Positions 15,670 to 23,736 of a stretch of DNA of 64,000 bases are shown here, one piece after another (position 1 is the first letter of the stretch; each line of letters opens with the position of its first letter). The notes under the pieces were generated by a model, which was given only the letters and a program-made list of their open reading frames with translations, made no database searches and was not told the DNA's origin. The DNA is from JBFMHP01 sp040752855 (GTDB taxonomy: Bacteria; Pseudomonadota; Gammaproteobacteria; RBG-16-57-12). A program made the position numbers and the translations under genes. The stretch lies in assembly GCA_040752855.1 (NCBI GenBank), contig JBFMHP010000039.1, positions 1 through 64,000 on the forward strand, read 5' to 3'.

Positions 15670-16227
15670 ATGCGCGAAAAGCCTCAGATATTGAACACCG
15701 AGATCCGGGCCAAGACCCGCTCCTTTACCGTGGAGGCGGTCGATCTGCGCTTCTCCAACGGCACCGAGGTGCAGTTCGAGCGCCTGGTCGGCTCGGGACA
15801 AGGCGCGGTGCTCGTCGTGCCGATGCTCGATGACACCACGGTGCTGCTCACCCGCGAATATTCCGCCGGGGTGCACCGCTATGAGCTGGCGCTGCCCAAG
15901 GGCCGGATCGAACCCGGCGAGGACAAGCTGGTGGCGGCCAACCGCGAGATCATGGAGGAGATCGGCTACGGCGCGCGCAAGCTCGAACACATCATCTCGC
16001 TTACCTTGGCTCCGGCGTATCAAAGCCATCACACGCATGTGATCCTGGCGCAGGATCTCTATCCGCAGCGCATGGCCGGCGATGAGCCCGAAGAGATCGA
16101 GGTGGTGCCGTGGCGCATCGACAATCTATCTGAACTCATTGCGCACGATGAATGCACCGAGGCGCGCAGCATCGCCGCGTTGTACATCGTGCGTGATCTG
16201 TTGAACGGCCGCGCGGGGGGCGCTTGA
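15670..16227 (+). CDS. nudE: ADP compounds hydrolase NudE
   Basis: 185 residues, the size of E. coli NudE. A complete Nudix box is present: GRIEPGEDKLVAANREIMEE followed by IGY, matching G-x5-E-x7-R-E-U-x-E-E-x-G-U. The SHHTH and LAQDLYPQRM stretches after the box are typical of NudE. It hydrolyses Ap3A, ADP-ribose and NADH to nucleoside monophosphates, a house-cleaning role. The stop overlaps the start of cysQ by one base, so the two are translationally coupled. Confidence 0.93.
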   Translation: MREKPQILNTEIRAKTRSFTVEAVDLRFSNGTEVQFERLVGSGQGAVLVVPMLDDTTVLLTREYSAGVHRYELALPKGRIEPGEDKLVAANREIMEEIGYGARKLEHIISLTLAPAYQSHHTHVILAQDLYPQRMAGDEPEEIEVVPWRIDNLSELIAHDECTEARSIAALYIVRDLLNGRAGGA

Positions 16228-17021
16228 TGCAGGAGCTCGAGCACCTGATCCCCGATCTGATCGAGCTTGCACAGGATGCCGGCGCGCGCATCATGGCGAT
16301 CTACGAGGCCGGTTTTGATGTGACGCACAAGTCCGATCTGACCCCCGTGACCGAGGCCGACCTCGCCGCGCACCACGCGATACTCGCGGGGCTAGAGATC
16401 CTCACACCGGGGCTGCCGGTGCTCTCCGAGGAATCCGAAGAGATCCCCTTCAGCGAGCGTTCGCGCTGGCGCACCTATTGGCTGGTCGATCCGCTCGACG
16501 GCACGCGCGAATTCATCAAGCGCAACGGCGAATTCACCGTCAACATCGCCTTGATCGAGGAGCACGAGCCGATCCTCGGCGTCGTGTACGCGCCGGTCAG
16601 CGGGGTGTGTTATTACGCCGCACGCGGCCTCGGGGCCTTCAAACGCGGCAAGGATGGCGCAACCTCACAGATCCAAGTGAAATCGCGTTGCGACGCGCGA
16701 CTGATCGTTGCCGGCAGCCGCTCGCATCCCAGCACGTCCTTTCGCGCGTTCCTGAGCAAGATCAGCGATTATGAAGTGATCACCCTCGGCAGTTCGCTCA
16801 AGTCCTGTCTGGTGGCCGAAGGCAAGGTGGATATCTATCCGCGCCTGGGGCCGACCTCGGAGTGGGACACCGCCGCGGCGCAGTGCATCGTCGAACAAGC
16901 CGGGGGACTGCTCACCGATCTGAGCCTGCAACCGCTGCGCTACAACACCAAGGAATCCCTGCTCAATCCGCACTTCGTCGTCTTCGGCGATTGCAGCCGC
17001 AACTGGCAGCAATATTTCTGA
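16227..17021 (+). CDS. cysQ: 3'(2'),5'-bisphosphate nucleotidase CysQ
   Basis: 264 residues of the inositol-monophosphatase superfamily. The metal-site motifs are EESEEIPFSER, WLVDPLDGTREFIK and the C-terminal WDTAAAQCIVEQAGG. It removes the 3'-phosphate of PAP formed during sulfate assimilation and so protects against PAP build-up. It overlaps nudE by one base; this nudE-cysQ order is common in gammaproteobacteria. The ATG at 16227 is preferred to the TTG just before it. Confidence 0.95.
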   Translation: MQELEHLIPDLIELAQDAGARIMAIYEAGFDVTHKSDLTPVTEADLAAHHAILAGLEILTPGLPVLSEESEEIPFSERSRWRTYWLVDPLDGTREFIKRNGEFTVNIALIEEHEPILGVVYAPVSGVCYYAARGLGAFKRGKDGATSQIQVKSRCDARLIVAGSRSHPSTSFRAFLSKISDYEVITLGSSLKSCLVAEGKVDIYPRLGPTSEWDTAAAQCIVEQAGGLLTDLSLQPLRYNTKESLLNPHFVVFGDCSRNWQQYF

Positions 17022-17221
17022 ACCCCGCCGGGCATATCAGAAGCGACTAACGAACTTTGCGGCGCGCCGCCCTCATCCGGCGCATCCCGCCGGAAATTTA
17101 CATGTTTTAACAGCCGCGGTTGGCGGCTATATTTATAATGCGTTTAAAAGAAGAATTCGCCATGCAAGAAACGCCGGGCGTATTTCGCCGCGCGCATGGC
17201 GCACGAACCGAGGAGACAATA

Positions 17222-18577
17222 ATGAACACCAAGCAGCTTTACCCGCTCCTGCTGGGCGGCGCCATCCTGGCCGGCGTGAGCATGCCGGCAGCCGCCGAGA
17301 TGAAACCCGGCGACTTCTACGTCTCGCCCATGATCAATCACATCGAGGAAGACAGTGCTCGCAAGGTTGACGACGACAACAATTTCGGTGTGTCCCTCGG
17401 CCTGGGTTATGCGATCAGCAACCACTGGAACATCGAAGCCTACGGCGTACGCAATCGCCTGGAATATGAAACCGGAAACGGGCGGTACGACATGCTCGGC
17501 GCCGGCCTCGATGCACTCCTCATCTACGATCGCTCCAGCATCAGTCCCTACGGACTGATCGGCGCCGGCGCCTTGTGGACCCGCAGTGATGCCGTGCACC
17601 CCATGGCCAGCGCCGCCCTCGGCCTGCTCCTCCCCTTGAATCAACAAGGCGCGGCCGCGCGCATCGAGGCGCGCTATCGCCTCGACCAGAACGACGAGCA
17701 CTTCGCCGACGTTGACAGTTTCGAAGACTGGATCATCGGCGCCGGCCTGATAGTCCCGTTCGGCGCGGCCCCGGCACCCGCCGCGCCGGCCCCCACGCCC
17801 GCCCCGGCCGCCGTTGCCGTGCCCGCTCCCGCTGCGGCCCCCGCCGCCCCAGCGGCGATCGCCCTGCCACCGGCCGATGACGACAGCGACGGCGTGCCCA
17901 ACGGCGACGATCAGTGCCCGAACACCCCCGCCGGGGCCAAGGTCTACAAGACCGGCTGTGAAGTCGACAGCGATTTCGACAAGGTGGTCGACAGCGCGGA
18001 TGAGTGCCCGAACACCACGGCCGGCGTTGCGGTCGACGCGCGCGGCTGCGAGGCCGACGCCGATAACGACAAAGTGGGCAACAGCAAGGATCAATGCCCG
18101 AACACCCCCGCCGGCATCCGGGTGGACGCCACGGGCTGCGAAATCGACAGCGATAAGGATGGCGTAGTCGACAGCGCGGACAAATGCCCCGGCACGGCCG
18201 CCGGCACCCGCATCGACAACCAGGGCTGCGAGCTCAAGGACGTCATCGTGCTCAAGGGCGTGACCTTCGCCACCGACTCCGCGCAACTGATCGGCGACTC
18301 GCGCCAGGTGCTGGATGAAATGGCCTCGATCATAAAACGCAACAAGGAGATGGTGGTCGAGATCCGCGGCTACACCGACAGCCACGGTTCCGAGCCCCAC
18401 AACGTGCAGCTCTCCCAGCGGCGCGCCGAGGCGGTGCGGGATTACTTGATCAGCAAGGGCGTGCCTCCGATCAGCCTCACGGCCAAGGGCTACGGCTCGA
18501 AAGACCCGATCGCCGACAACTACACCGCCACGGGACGCGCGGCCAACCGCCGCGTCGAACTGCACCGTCTCGAGTGA
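17222..18577 (+). CDS. OmpA-family outer membrane protein with TSP3 repeats
   Basis: 451 residues. AGGAG precedes the ATG at 17222. A signal peptide (to about residue 23, AAAEM) is followed by an eight-strand beta-barrel of about 165 residues. A Pro/Ala linker (residues 180-215) comes next. Four thrombospondin type 3 calcium-binding repeats follow, each with DxDxD and a CPNT-type Cys pair (DSDGVPNGDDQCPNTPAG, DSDFDKVVDSADECPNT, and two more). A C-terminal OmpA domain binds peptidoglycan (TDSHGSEPHN, LSQRRAEAVRDYL, GRAANRRVEL). Same build as OprF-like proteins. Links the outer membrane to the cell wall and may respond to calcium. Ends in a strong terminator hairpin. Confidence 0.93.
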   Translation: MNTKQLYPLLLGGAILAGVSMPAAAEMKPGDFYVSPMINHIEEDSARKVDDDNNFGVSLGLGYAISNHWNIEAYGVRNRLEYETGNGRYDMLGAGLDALLIYDRSSISPYGLIGAGALWTRSDAVHPMASAALGLLLPLNQQGAAARIEARYRLDQNDEHFADVDSFEDWIIGAGLIVPFGAAPAPAAPAPTPAPAAVAVPAPAAAPAAPAAIALPPADDDSDGVPNGDDQCPNTPAGAKVYKTGCEVDSDFDKVVDSADECPNTTAGVAVDARGCEADADNDKVGNSKDQCPNTPAGIRVDATGCEIDSDKDGVVDSADKCPGTAAGTRIDNQGCELKDVIVLKGVTFATDSAQLIGDSRQVLDEMASIIKRNKEMVVEIRGYTDSHGSEPHNVQLSQRRAEAVRDYLISKGVPPISLTAKGYGSKDPIADNYTATGRAANRRVELHRLE

Positions 18578-18586
18578 GCCGTAAAA

Positions 18587-18613
18587 GCCCCGCGCCGGAC
18601 CTCGGCGCGGGGC
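18587..18613 (+). terminator. Hairpin after the OmpA-family gene
   Basis: Perfect 11-bp stem GCCCCGCGCCG / CGGCGCGGGGC with a 5-base loop (GACCT), ten bases after the stop codon. Only a short T-run follows (GTTTC). Confidence 0.75.
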
Positions 18614-18654
18614 GTTTCAGATACAACCACAACAACACCAGAGAGGAGAACATC

Positions 18655-19062
18655 ATGAGCTTCGTACAAGAATTCAAGCAGTTTGCGGTCAAGGGCAATG
18701 TCGTGGACATGGCGGTGGGTATCATCATCGGCGCGGCCTTCGGCAAGATCGTCTCGTCCTTCGTTTCCGACGTGATCATGCCGCCGCTCGGCGTGCTGAT
18801 CGGTGGGGTGAACTTCACCGACCTGGCGGTCACCATCAAGGAGGCCGCGGGCGATGCGACCGCCGTCACCTTGAACTACGGCAAATTCATCCAGACCATC
18901 TTCGATTTCGTCATCATCGCCTTCGCCATTTTCATGGCGATCAAGTTCATCAACCGTCTCAAGAAGCAGGAAGAGGCCGCCCCGGCCGCCCCGCCGGCGC
19001 CGAGCAAGGAAGAGGTGCTGCTTGCGGAAATCCGTGACCTGCTCAAGCAACAGCGGTCATAA
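18655..19062 (+). CDS. mscL: Large-conductance mechanosensitive channel MscL
   Basis: 135 residues. The N-terminal amphipathic helix (SFVQEFKQFAVKGN) leads into the pore helix VVDMAVGIIIGAAFGKIVSS with its Gly/Ala spacing. The second membrane helix is FDFVIIAFAIFMAIKF, and the C-terminal helix after an Ala/Pro linker (EEVLLAEIRDLLK) is also standard. AGGAG lies before the ATG at 18655; the longer frame upstream passes through the preceding hairpin. It opens under extreme membrane tension to release solutes in hypo-osmotic shock. It lies between the OmpA gene and an mscS-type gene. Confidence 0.96.
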   Translation: MSFVQEFKQFAVKGNVVDMAVGIIIGAAFGKIVSSFVSDVIMPPLGVLIGGVNFTDLAVTIKEAAGDATAVTLNYGKFIQTIFDFVIIAFAIFMAIKFINRLKKQEEAAPAAPPAPSKEEVLLAEIRDLLKQQRS

Positions 19063-19130
19063 TACGCGGGCGTCGGAGCGAACTCCGCACCGTTTGTCAC
19101 CCCGGCCCGCACCGGGGCGACAGTGATCCC

Positions 19131-19165
19131 AGAAGCCTCCGCCTCGCCACGGAGGCTTCTGCTTT
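19131..19165 (+). terminator. Rho-independent terminator after mscL
   Basis: 11-bp stem AGAAGCCTCCG / CGGAGGCTTCT with an 8-base loop, followed by GCTTTT. It lies between mscL and the mscS-type gene. Confidence 0.75.
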
Positions 19166-19189
19166 TAGATTTATTATCCGGAGGACCCC

Positions 19190-20017
19190 ATGGACTTCAG
19201 CAAGCTGGCTGAAATCGACTTCATGAAACTCTACGTCATCCCGTGGAGCATCAATATCCTGCTGGCGCTGGCGATCTTCTACATCGGCCGCCGGCTCGCC
19301 AAAACCATCACCAAGGGCATCGACACCTTGATGCACAAGGCCGAGGTGGAAGAGACGCTGCGCCGCTTCCTGCGCAACATCATCAACGTCGTGCTGCTGG
19401 TGGTGGTGATCATCGCCGCGCTCGAGCAGCTCGGGGTGAACACCACCTCGGTGATGGCCGTGTTCGCCGCCGCCGGCCTGGCCGTCGGCCTGGCGCTGAA
19501 AGATTCGCTCTCGAGCTTCGCCGCCGGGGTCCTGCTGATCATCTTCAAGCCGTTCAAGATCGATGACTACATCGAAGCGGCCGGCACCGCCGGCACCGTC
19601 CAGTCGATCACCATCTTCCATACCGTGCTGAGCACCGGCGACAACAAGGAAGTGATCGTGCCCAATGCGCAGATCTACGCCGGCACCATCGTCAACTACA
19701 CTGTGAACGAGACCCGCCGCATCGATCTGGTCTTCTCCATCAGTTACGACGACAACATCAAGACGGCCAAGGACCTGATCCAACAGGTGATCGATGCCGA
19801 TCCGCGCATCCTCAAAGAGCCGGAGCCCCTGATCGCCGTCGGCGCCCTGGCCGACAGCAGCGTCAACCTCAATGTACGCCCCTGGGTGAAGACCGACGAC
19901 TACTGGCCGGTGTACTTCGACCTGCTGGAGAAGGTGAAGGAAACCTTCGACGCCAACGGCATCACCATCCCGTATCCGCAGTTCGATCTGCACTACGCCA
20001 AGCCCCCGGCGCCATAG
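19190..20017 (+). CDS. mscS: Small-conductance mechanosensitive channel, MscS family
   Basis: 275 residues, about the length of E. coli MscS. There are three membrane helices, the third being the pore helix (VMAVFAAAGLAVGLALKDS with small-residue packing and then LSSFAAGVLLIIFKPF). The beta domain begins DDYIEAAGTAGTVQSI and holds VIVPNAQIYAGTIVNYT. The last strands end IPYPQFDLH, the usual C-terminal signature. GGAGG lies eight bases before the ATG at 19190. It releases solutes on moderate osmotic downshock. The gene ends against a REP-like pair shared with the convergent gene at 20083. Confidence 0.95.
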   Translation: MDFSKLAEIDFMKLYVIPWSINILLALAIFYIGRRLAKTITKGIDTLMHKAEVEETLRRFLRNIINVVLLVVVIIAALEQLGVNTTSVMAVFAAAGLAVGLALKDSLSSFAAGVLLIIFKPFKIDDYIEAAGTAGTVQSITIFHTVLSTGDNKEVIVPNAQIYAGTIVNYTVNETRRIDLVFSISYDDNIKTAKDLIQQVIDADPRILKEPEPLIAVGALADSSVNLNVRPWVKTDDYWPVYFDLLEKVKETFDANGITIPYPQFDLHYAKPPAP

Positions 20018-20028
20018 GCGAGGCTGTA

Positions 20029-20088
20029 CGTAGGAGCCTGCCCTGCAGGCGATGACCGATCATTCGCGAGCAGGGCTCGCTCCTACCG
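20029..20088. repeat. REP-like inverted pair
   Basis: GTAGGAGCCTGCCCTGCAGG… faces …TTCGCGAGCAGGGCTCGCTC CTAC. Each arm carries its own palindrome (CCTGCCCTGCAGG; GCGAGCAGGGCTCGC). The form resembles the CGCGGGCAAGCCCGCTCCTAC REP elements of Pseudomonas. It lies between convergent genes and supplies the stop codon of the minus-strand gene. Confidence 0.7.
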
Positions 20089-20586
20089 CCGCACCGCGCC
20101 GCGAAAGCCGCGGTACCCGTCGGGACGGACGGCCACCGTATTGCGCACCCGGACGCACAGCCTGCCCGCGCGATCGTAAAAGCCGTATTCGAACACCGGA
20201 TCGCTCTTCTGGCGCTGCGCGAGTTCCTCCTCGATCCGCGCGCGCTGCTCCGGCTCGAAGCGAAACACCATCTCCAAGGCATCGGTGCCGGGATGGAGGA
20301 ACTCGACCTGCAGGGATTTGGTCCAGACAATGTAGTCGGGAAACGCCCGGGCGCAGGCCAGGCCGGCGATCGGGTCGGCCACCGCGGCCGGCGCCCCGCC
20401 GAACATCGTGCCGCCGGGATTCTGGCTGCGAGCCGACAAGGGCAGGCGCAGCCGCACCACGCGCCAATCCGGTTGCAATTCCAGCACCTTGACGCGCAGG
20501 AACGCGAACATCGGAAACCATTCCAGCCGACGCGCTTGCGACAGCGGCAGCACGCGCATCAGCCAGGCGTGAACAATGTTTTTCAT
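20083..20586 (-). CDS. DUF4442 / hot-dog fold thioesterase-like protein
   Basis: 167 residues with the YiiD-C/DUF4442 hot-dog pattern: RVVRLRLPLSARSQNPGG, then TMFGGAPAAVADPIAG (the central helix with G-G in front) and a strand VWTKSLQVEFLHPG. Relatives are putative acyl-CoA thioesterases; substrate unknown. The stop codon falls inside the REP-like repeat, so the last residues (RGAVRR) may not be native. Divergent from rsmJ with about 60 bases between starts. Confidence 0.8.
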   Translation of the reverse strand: MKNIVHAWLMRVLPLSQARRLEWFPMFAFLRVKVLELQPDWRVVRLRLPLSARSQNPGGTMFGGAPAAVADPIAGLACARAFPDYIVWTKSLQVEFLHPGTDALEMVFRFEPEQRARIEEELAQRQKSDPVFEYGFYDRAGRLCVRVRNTVAVRPDGYRGFRGAVRR

Positions 20587-20645
20587 GATGCTTCCTTTGG
20601 AACAGATCCACTATCATTAGACCACTAAGACCCACCCGAGACCCC

Positions 20646-21446
20646 ATGAACGACCGCCCCAGTATCGCCGTGCAGGCCAGCGACCCAGCGCTCGACGCCC
20701 AGGCACATGCCCTCGCCGGCAGACTTCATTGTCCGCACTTGCACGCCGGCGCCGCGGGCGAGCATTCATTTCTCCTGGCCGTCACACCAGAACATCTCGA
20801 ACTGCGCCAGACCGGCCCGGAGGCGCCCGGCCCGATCTACGTCGATTTCCTCGGCGGCGCGGTCGGCCACCGCCGGCGTTTCGGCGGCGGCAAGCATCAA
20901 CCGATCGCGCGGGCCGTCGGTCTGGGCAAGGGACCGGCGCCGAGCGTGGTCGATGCCACCGCCGGACTCGGGCGCGATGCCTTCGTGCTGGCCTGCCTGG
21001 GCTGCAAGGTCACGCTGGTCGAGCGCTCCGCGGTCATCGCCGCCTTGGTGGAGGATGGCCTGCAGCGCGCCGCGCGCGATGCCGAGATCGGCGCGCTGGT
21101 CACAGAGCGCATGCAGCTGGTGCAGGCGGATTCGATCGACTACCTGAGGGCGCTGGCCCCCGCGCAGCGGCCCGAGGTCGTGTATCTCGATCCGATGTAT
21201 CCGCATCGCAAGAAATCGGCGCTGGTCAAAAAGGAGATGCGCATCTTCCGCGCGCTGGTCGGCGATGATCCGGATCATCCCCAATTGCTCGCCGCCGCGC
21301 TCGCCTGCGCCGGCAAGCGTGTGGTGGTCAAGCGCCCGAAGGGCGCGCCGGAGATCGAGGGCCCCAAACCCACCATGGCGATTGTCAGTGAACACACCCG
21401 GTTCGATGTCTACGTCATCGCCGCGCTGCACACCCGGCCCGATTGA
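20646..21446 (+). CDS. rsmJ: 16S rRNA (guanine1516-N2)-methyltransferase RsmJ
   Basis: 266 residues. The SAM-binding motif is VVDATAGLGRDAFVLA, with the acidic partner VERSAVI. The catalytic region is YLDPMYPHRKKSALVKKEMR, which is highly characteristic of RsmJ. The N-terminal part holds YVDFLGGAVGHRRRFGGG. It methylates G1516 of 16S rRNA. Its stop abuts the stop of the convergent amidohydrolase gene exactly (21446/21447). Confidence 0.95.
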   Translation: MNDRPSIAVQASDPALDAQAHALAGRLHCPHLHAGAAGEHSFLLAVTPEHLELRQTGPEAPGPIYVDFLGGAVGHRRRFGGGKHQPIARAVGLGKGPAPSVVDATAGLGRDAFVLACLGCKVTLVERSAVIAALVEDGLQRAARDAEIGALVTERMQLVQADSIDYLRALAPAQRPEVVYLDPMYPHRKKSALVKKEMRIFRALVGDDPDHPQLLAAALACAGKRVVVKRPKGAPEIEGPKPTMAIVSEHTRFDVYVIAALHTRPD

Positions 21447-22682
21447 TCAGCGCGCGAAGATCCGCCCCGATTCGAACACCATCGCCCCGAACCGCTGGCC
21501 GTCGATCACCAGCGAGCGTTTCAGCGCGAAATCGAACAAAAGCGGATTGTGGCGCCGGATCTGCGAGAGCGCCCCGGCCTGGAGTTCGCTCAGCCAGCCC
21601 GCATCCACATAGCGTTGCAGTGAAAACAGCGGCATCACGCCCGGCAGCGGATAGTCCGAGCCATTGATCAGGCGCGGATGCCAGTCGGGGCGCTTGACGA
21701 GCAGCGCGATCGTCTCCAAGTCGCGGTTGATCTGCGGCACCGCGGCGACATCTCCGAACAACAGCCCCTGGTAGCGCGGCTCGTCCATCAGCCGCGCAAA
21801 CAACTCGATGTTCGGCCGCTCAACACTCGGGGATTGCTCCAGATCGGCGCTCGCGCCGATCGAGGCGCAGTGGGCCACGATCACCTTCACCCCCTGCTCC
21901 AGCGGGCGGCGCAGCAGCAGCGGATTGTTCAGACGATGACTGTCGGCCACATCCACCGCGTGCTCTTCCCCCGCGTGGGTCAGCAGCGGAATGGCATGCT
22001 GGCGCATTGCTTCATAGAAGCGGTCGCACAGCGGCGAGGCCGGATCGATGCCCATCGCCCCCGGCAGCCACTTGACCGCACGCGCCCCGTGCGCCGCCGC
22101 CCAGGCGAGCCGCTCCACGCAATCCGCGCGATACGGATGGACCGATGCGATCCACTCAAAGATATCCGGCCGGGCTTGCCGCACGGCGGCGGCATACTCG
22201 TTCGGCACATGAAAAGGACTGGTCTCCTGGAGCTCGCGCCCCTGTTCGTCAACGCGATAATCAAAGGCCAGAAGCATGGCGCGCGCGCCGGGACGAAACT
22301 CGCCCATGAGCTGCGCCAACCGCGCTACATAGCCCGCGTCCACCCCGGCAGCGTGCGTCGCGCAGCTGGCGTTGAGATAAAACTGAAACTGGGCAAACTG
22401 CACCGGATGCCACATCGAGCGCATATTGGGATTTACCCAGATGCCGCTGTCGCCATCGCCGGTGCCGACCAGATGCACATGCGCATCCCACACCAGCGAC
22501 GCATCCAATCCTTCCCACGCCGCCGCCAACACGTCATGGCGCTGCAACTCCTCCGGCAGCCGGTCCTCCAGACAGGAGTTCCAGACGCCCTCATCGGGCC
22601 AGTAGCGAAAACCGGCCGCGCCGACGGCCGACAGCCCAAACAAGGAAAGGAAGTGCCGTCTATTCATATTGCGCATCGTCAT
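21447..22682 (-). CDS. Exported amidohydrolase-family protein (amidohydrolase 2 type)
   Basis: 411 residues. AGGAG five bases before the ATG at 22682 fixes the start. The N-terminus (MNRRHFLSLFGLSAVGAAGF) looks like a Tat-type signal with paired Arg. The metal-dependent hydrolase barrel starts at VWDAHVHLVGTG (the HxH motif), continues with GARAVKWLPGAMGID, LLTHAGEEHAVD and VIVAHCASIG, and ends with LINGSDYPLP (the catalytic Asp region). Substrate unknown; relatives include decarboxylases and lactonases acting on aromatic or cyclic acids. Follows the M48 peptidase gene by 28 bases on the same strand, so probably the last gene of that operon. Confidence 0.85.
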   Translation of the reverse strand: MTMRNMNRRHFLSLFGLSAVGAAGFRYWPDEGVWNSCLEDRLPEELQRHDVLAAAWEGLDASLVWDAHVHLVGTGDGDSGIWVNPNMRSMWHPVQFAQFQFYLNASCATHAAGVDAGYVARLAQLMGEFRPGARAMLLAFDYRVDEQGRELQETSPFHVPNEYAAAVRQARPDIFEWIASVHPYRADCVERLAWAAAHGARAVKWLPGAMGIDPASPLCDRFYEAMRQHAIPLLTHAGEEHAVDVADSHRLNNPLLLRRPLEQGVKVIVAHCASIGASADLEQSPSVERPNIELFARLMDEPRYQGLLFGDVAAVPQINRDLETIALLVKRPDWHPRLINGSDYPLPGVMPLFSLQRYVDAGWLSELQAGALSQIRRHNPLLFDFALKRSLVIDGQRFGAMVFESGRIFAR

Positions 22683-22710
22683 AACAACTCCTGCGCGCCT
22701 CCACAGAGCA

Positions 22711-23736
22711 TCAGTGCTCTGCGCCCGCGTTTGGCGCGTCGAATTTGCGCATCCGCTCATCGGTCGCAGGATGCGTGGAAATGAGATTGGGCAGGCTGCC
22801 GCCCGCCTCGTCCTCCATGCGCTGCAGGATCGCGCCTAGATGAGCGGGGCTGATGTTCTGCGCGCGCAGCAACGCCATGGCGTAATCATCGGCCTCGCGC
22901 TCGGCATCGCGGGAAAATTTCATTTGCACCAGCATCGTCGGCACCGCCGCGGCCAGCGAACTGGCGGAGGTGATATCGCCGGTCAACACCACCAGCAACA
23001 GGGCGGTGGTGGAATTTTGCAGCACTTGCTGCATCGTGTGGCGGTGATGCAGGTGGCCAAGCTCGTGGGCAACCACGCCGAGCAATTCCCGATCATCCCG
23101 CGCCATGGCCACCAGCTCGTCGGTCAGCAGGATCACGCCGGAAGGCAGCGCGAAGGCGTTGGCGCCTAATTCCCCGCCCTGGCGAAAGACCATCTGGCGG
23201 GTCTCCACGCCCGCCGCTTGCGCCAGCGACTCGAATCGCCGGCGCAATTCATTCTGCCGCGACAACTCAAGCTGACTGGGCGAGGTGAGATGCTCGAAAA
23301 ACTCCAGGGCCTCGTCCCCCAGCTCCGTTTCAACTTCGATGGGGATGGCATGCGCCGCGTGGCGCGCCAGTGCAGGAATCCCATACTGAACCAGAGCAAA
23401 CAGCATGGCCACGCTGGCCGCCAAGACCAGCACTATGGCGGGCCAATGATTTTCGATCTTGTGGATGAACGCGTGCACGCCCTGCGTCGGGAGGCGGCGC
23501 AGCGCCTCGTCGAGCCCGGGCTGATCCGCGATCTCACACTGCGAGCCGTCGGCAAAATCGAGTTGCAAGCGCGTGCCGGCGATCCGGGGTTGGGCGACGA
23601 CATCCGCATAGTCGTAGCGATGTTGCGCGTCCGCCCCTTCAATTACCAGATGATCGTCCCCAAATCGGATCGTGACGGCAACCCGCGCCGAGCTGCTGCC
23701 GTCATAGCGCCAGGCCTCAAGCTCACACGCCGACAT
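22711..23736 (-). CDS. M48-family metallopeptidase, membrane-bound
   Basis: 341 residues. A membrane segment (IVLVLAASVAMLFALVQYGI, residues ~108-127) is followed by a periplasmic-facing peptidase domain with the zinc motif VVAHELGHLHHRH and the third ligand region DAEREADDYAMALL. The N-terminal ~105 residues form a soluble beta-rich domain (VTIRFGDDHLVIEG). The start at 23736 overlaps the end of the DUF898 gene by 14 bases; the longer frame upstream is within that gene. DUF898 proteins and this type of M48 protease are commonly adjacent, which implies a shared membrane quality-control role. Confidence 0.88.
   Translation of the reverse strand: MSACELEAWRYDGSSSARVAVTIRFGDDHLVIEGADAQHRYDYADVVAQPRIAGTRLQLDFADGSQCEIADQPGLDEALRRLPTQGVHAFIHKIENHWPAIVLVLAASVAMLFALVQYGIPALARHAAHAIPIEVETELGDEALEFFEHLTSPSQLELSRQNELRRRFESLAQAAGVETRQMVFRQGGELGANAFALPSGVILLTDELVAMARDDRELLGVVAHELGHLHHRHTMQQVLQNSTTALLLVVLTGDITSASSLAAAVPTMLVQMKFSRDAEREADDYAMALLRAQNISPAHLGAILQRMEDEAGGSLPNLISTHPATDERMRKFDAPNAGAEH

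Noticed and set aside
17144..18565. 473-codon open frame on the minus strand
   Set aside because: It is the antisense of the OmpA-family gene, whose signal peptide, TSP3 repeats and OmpA domain are unmistakable.
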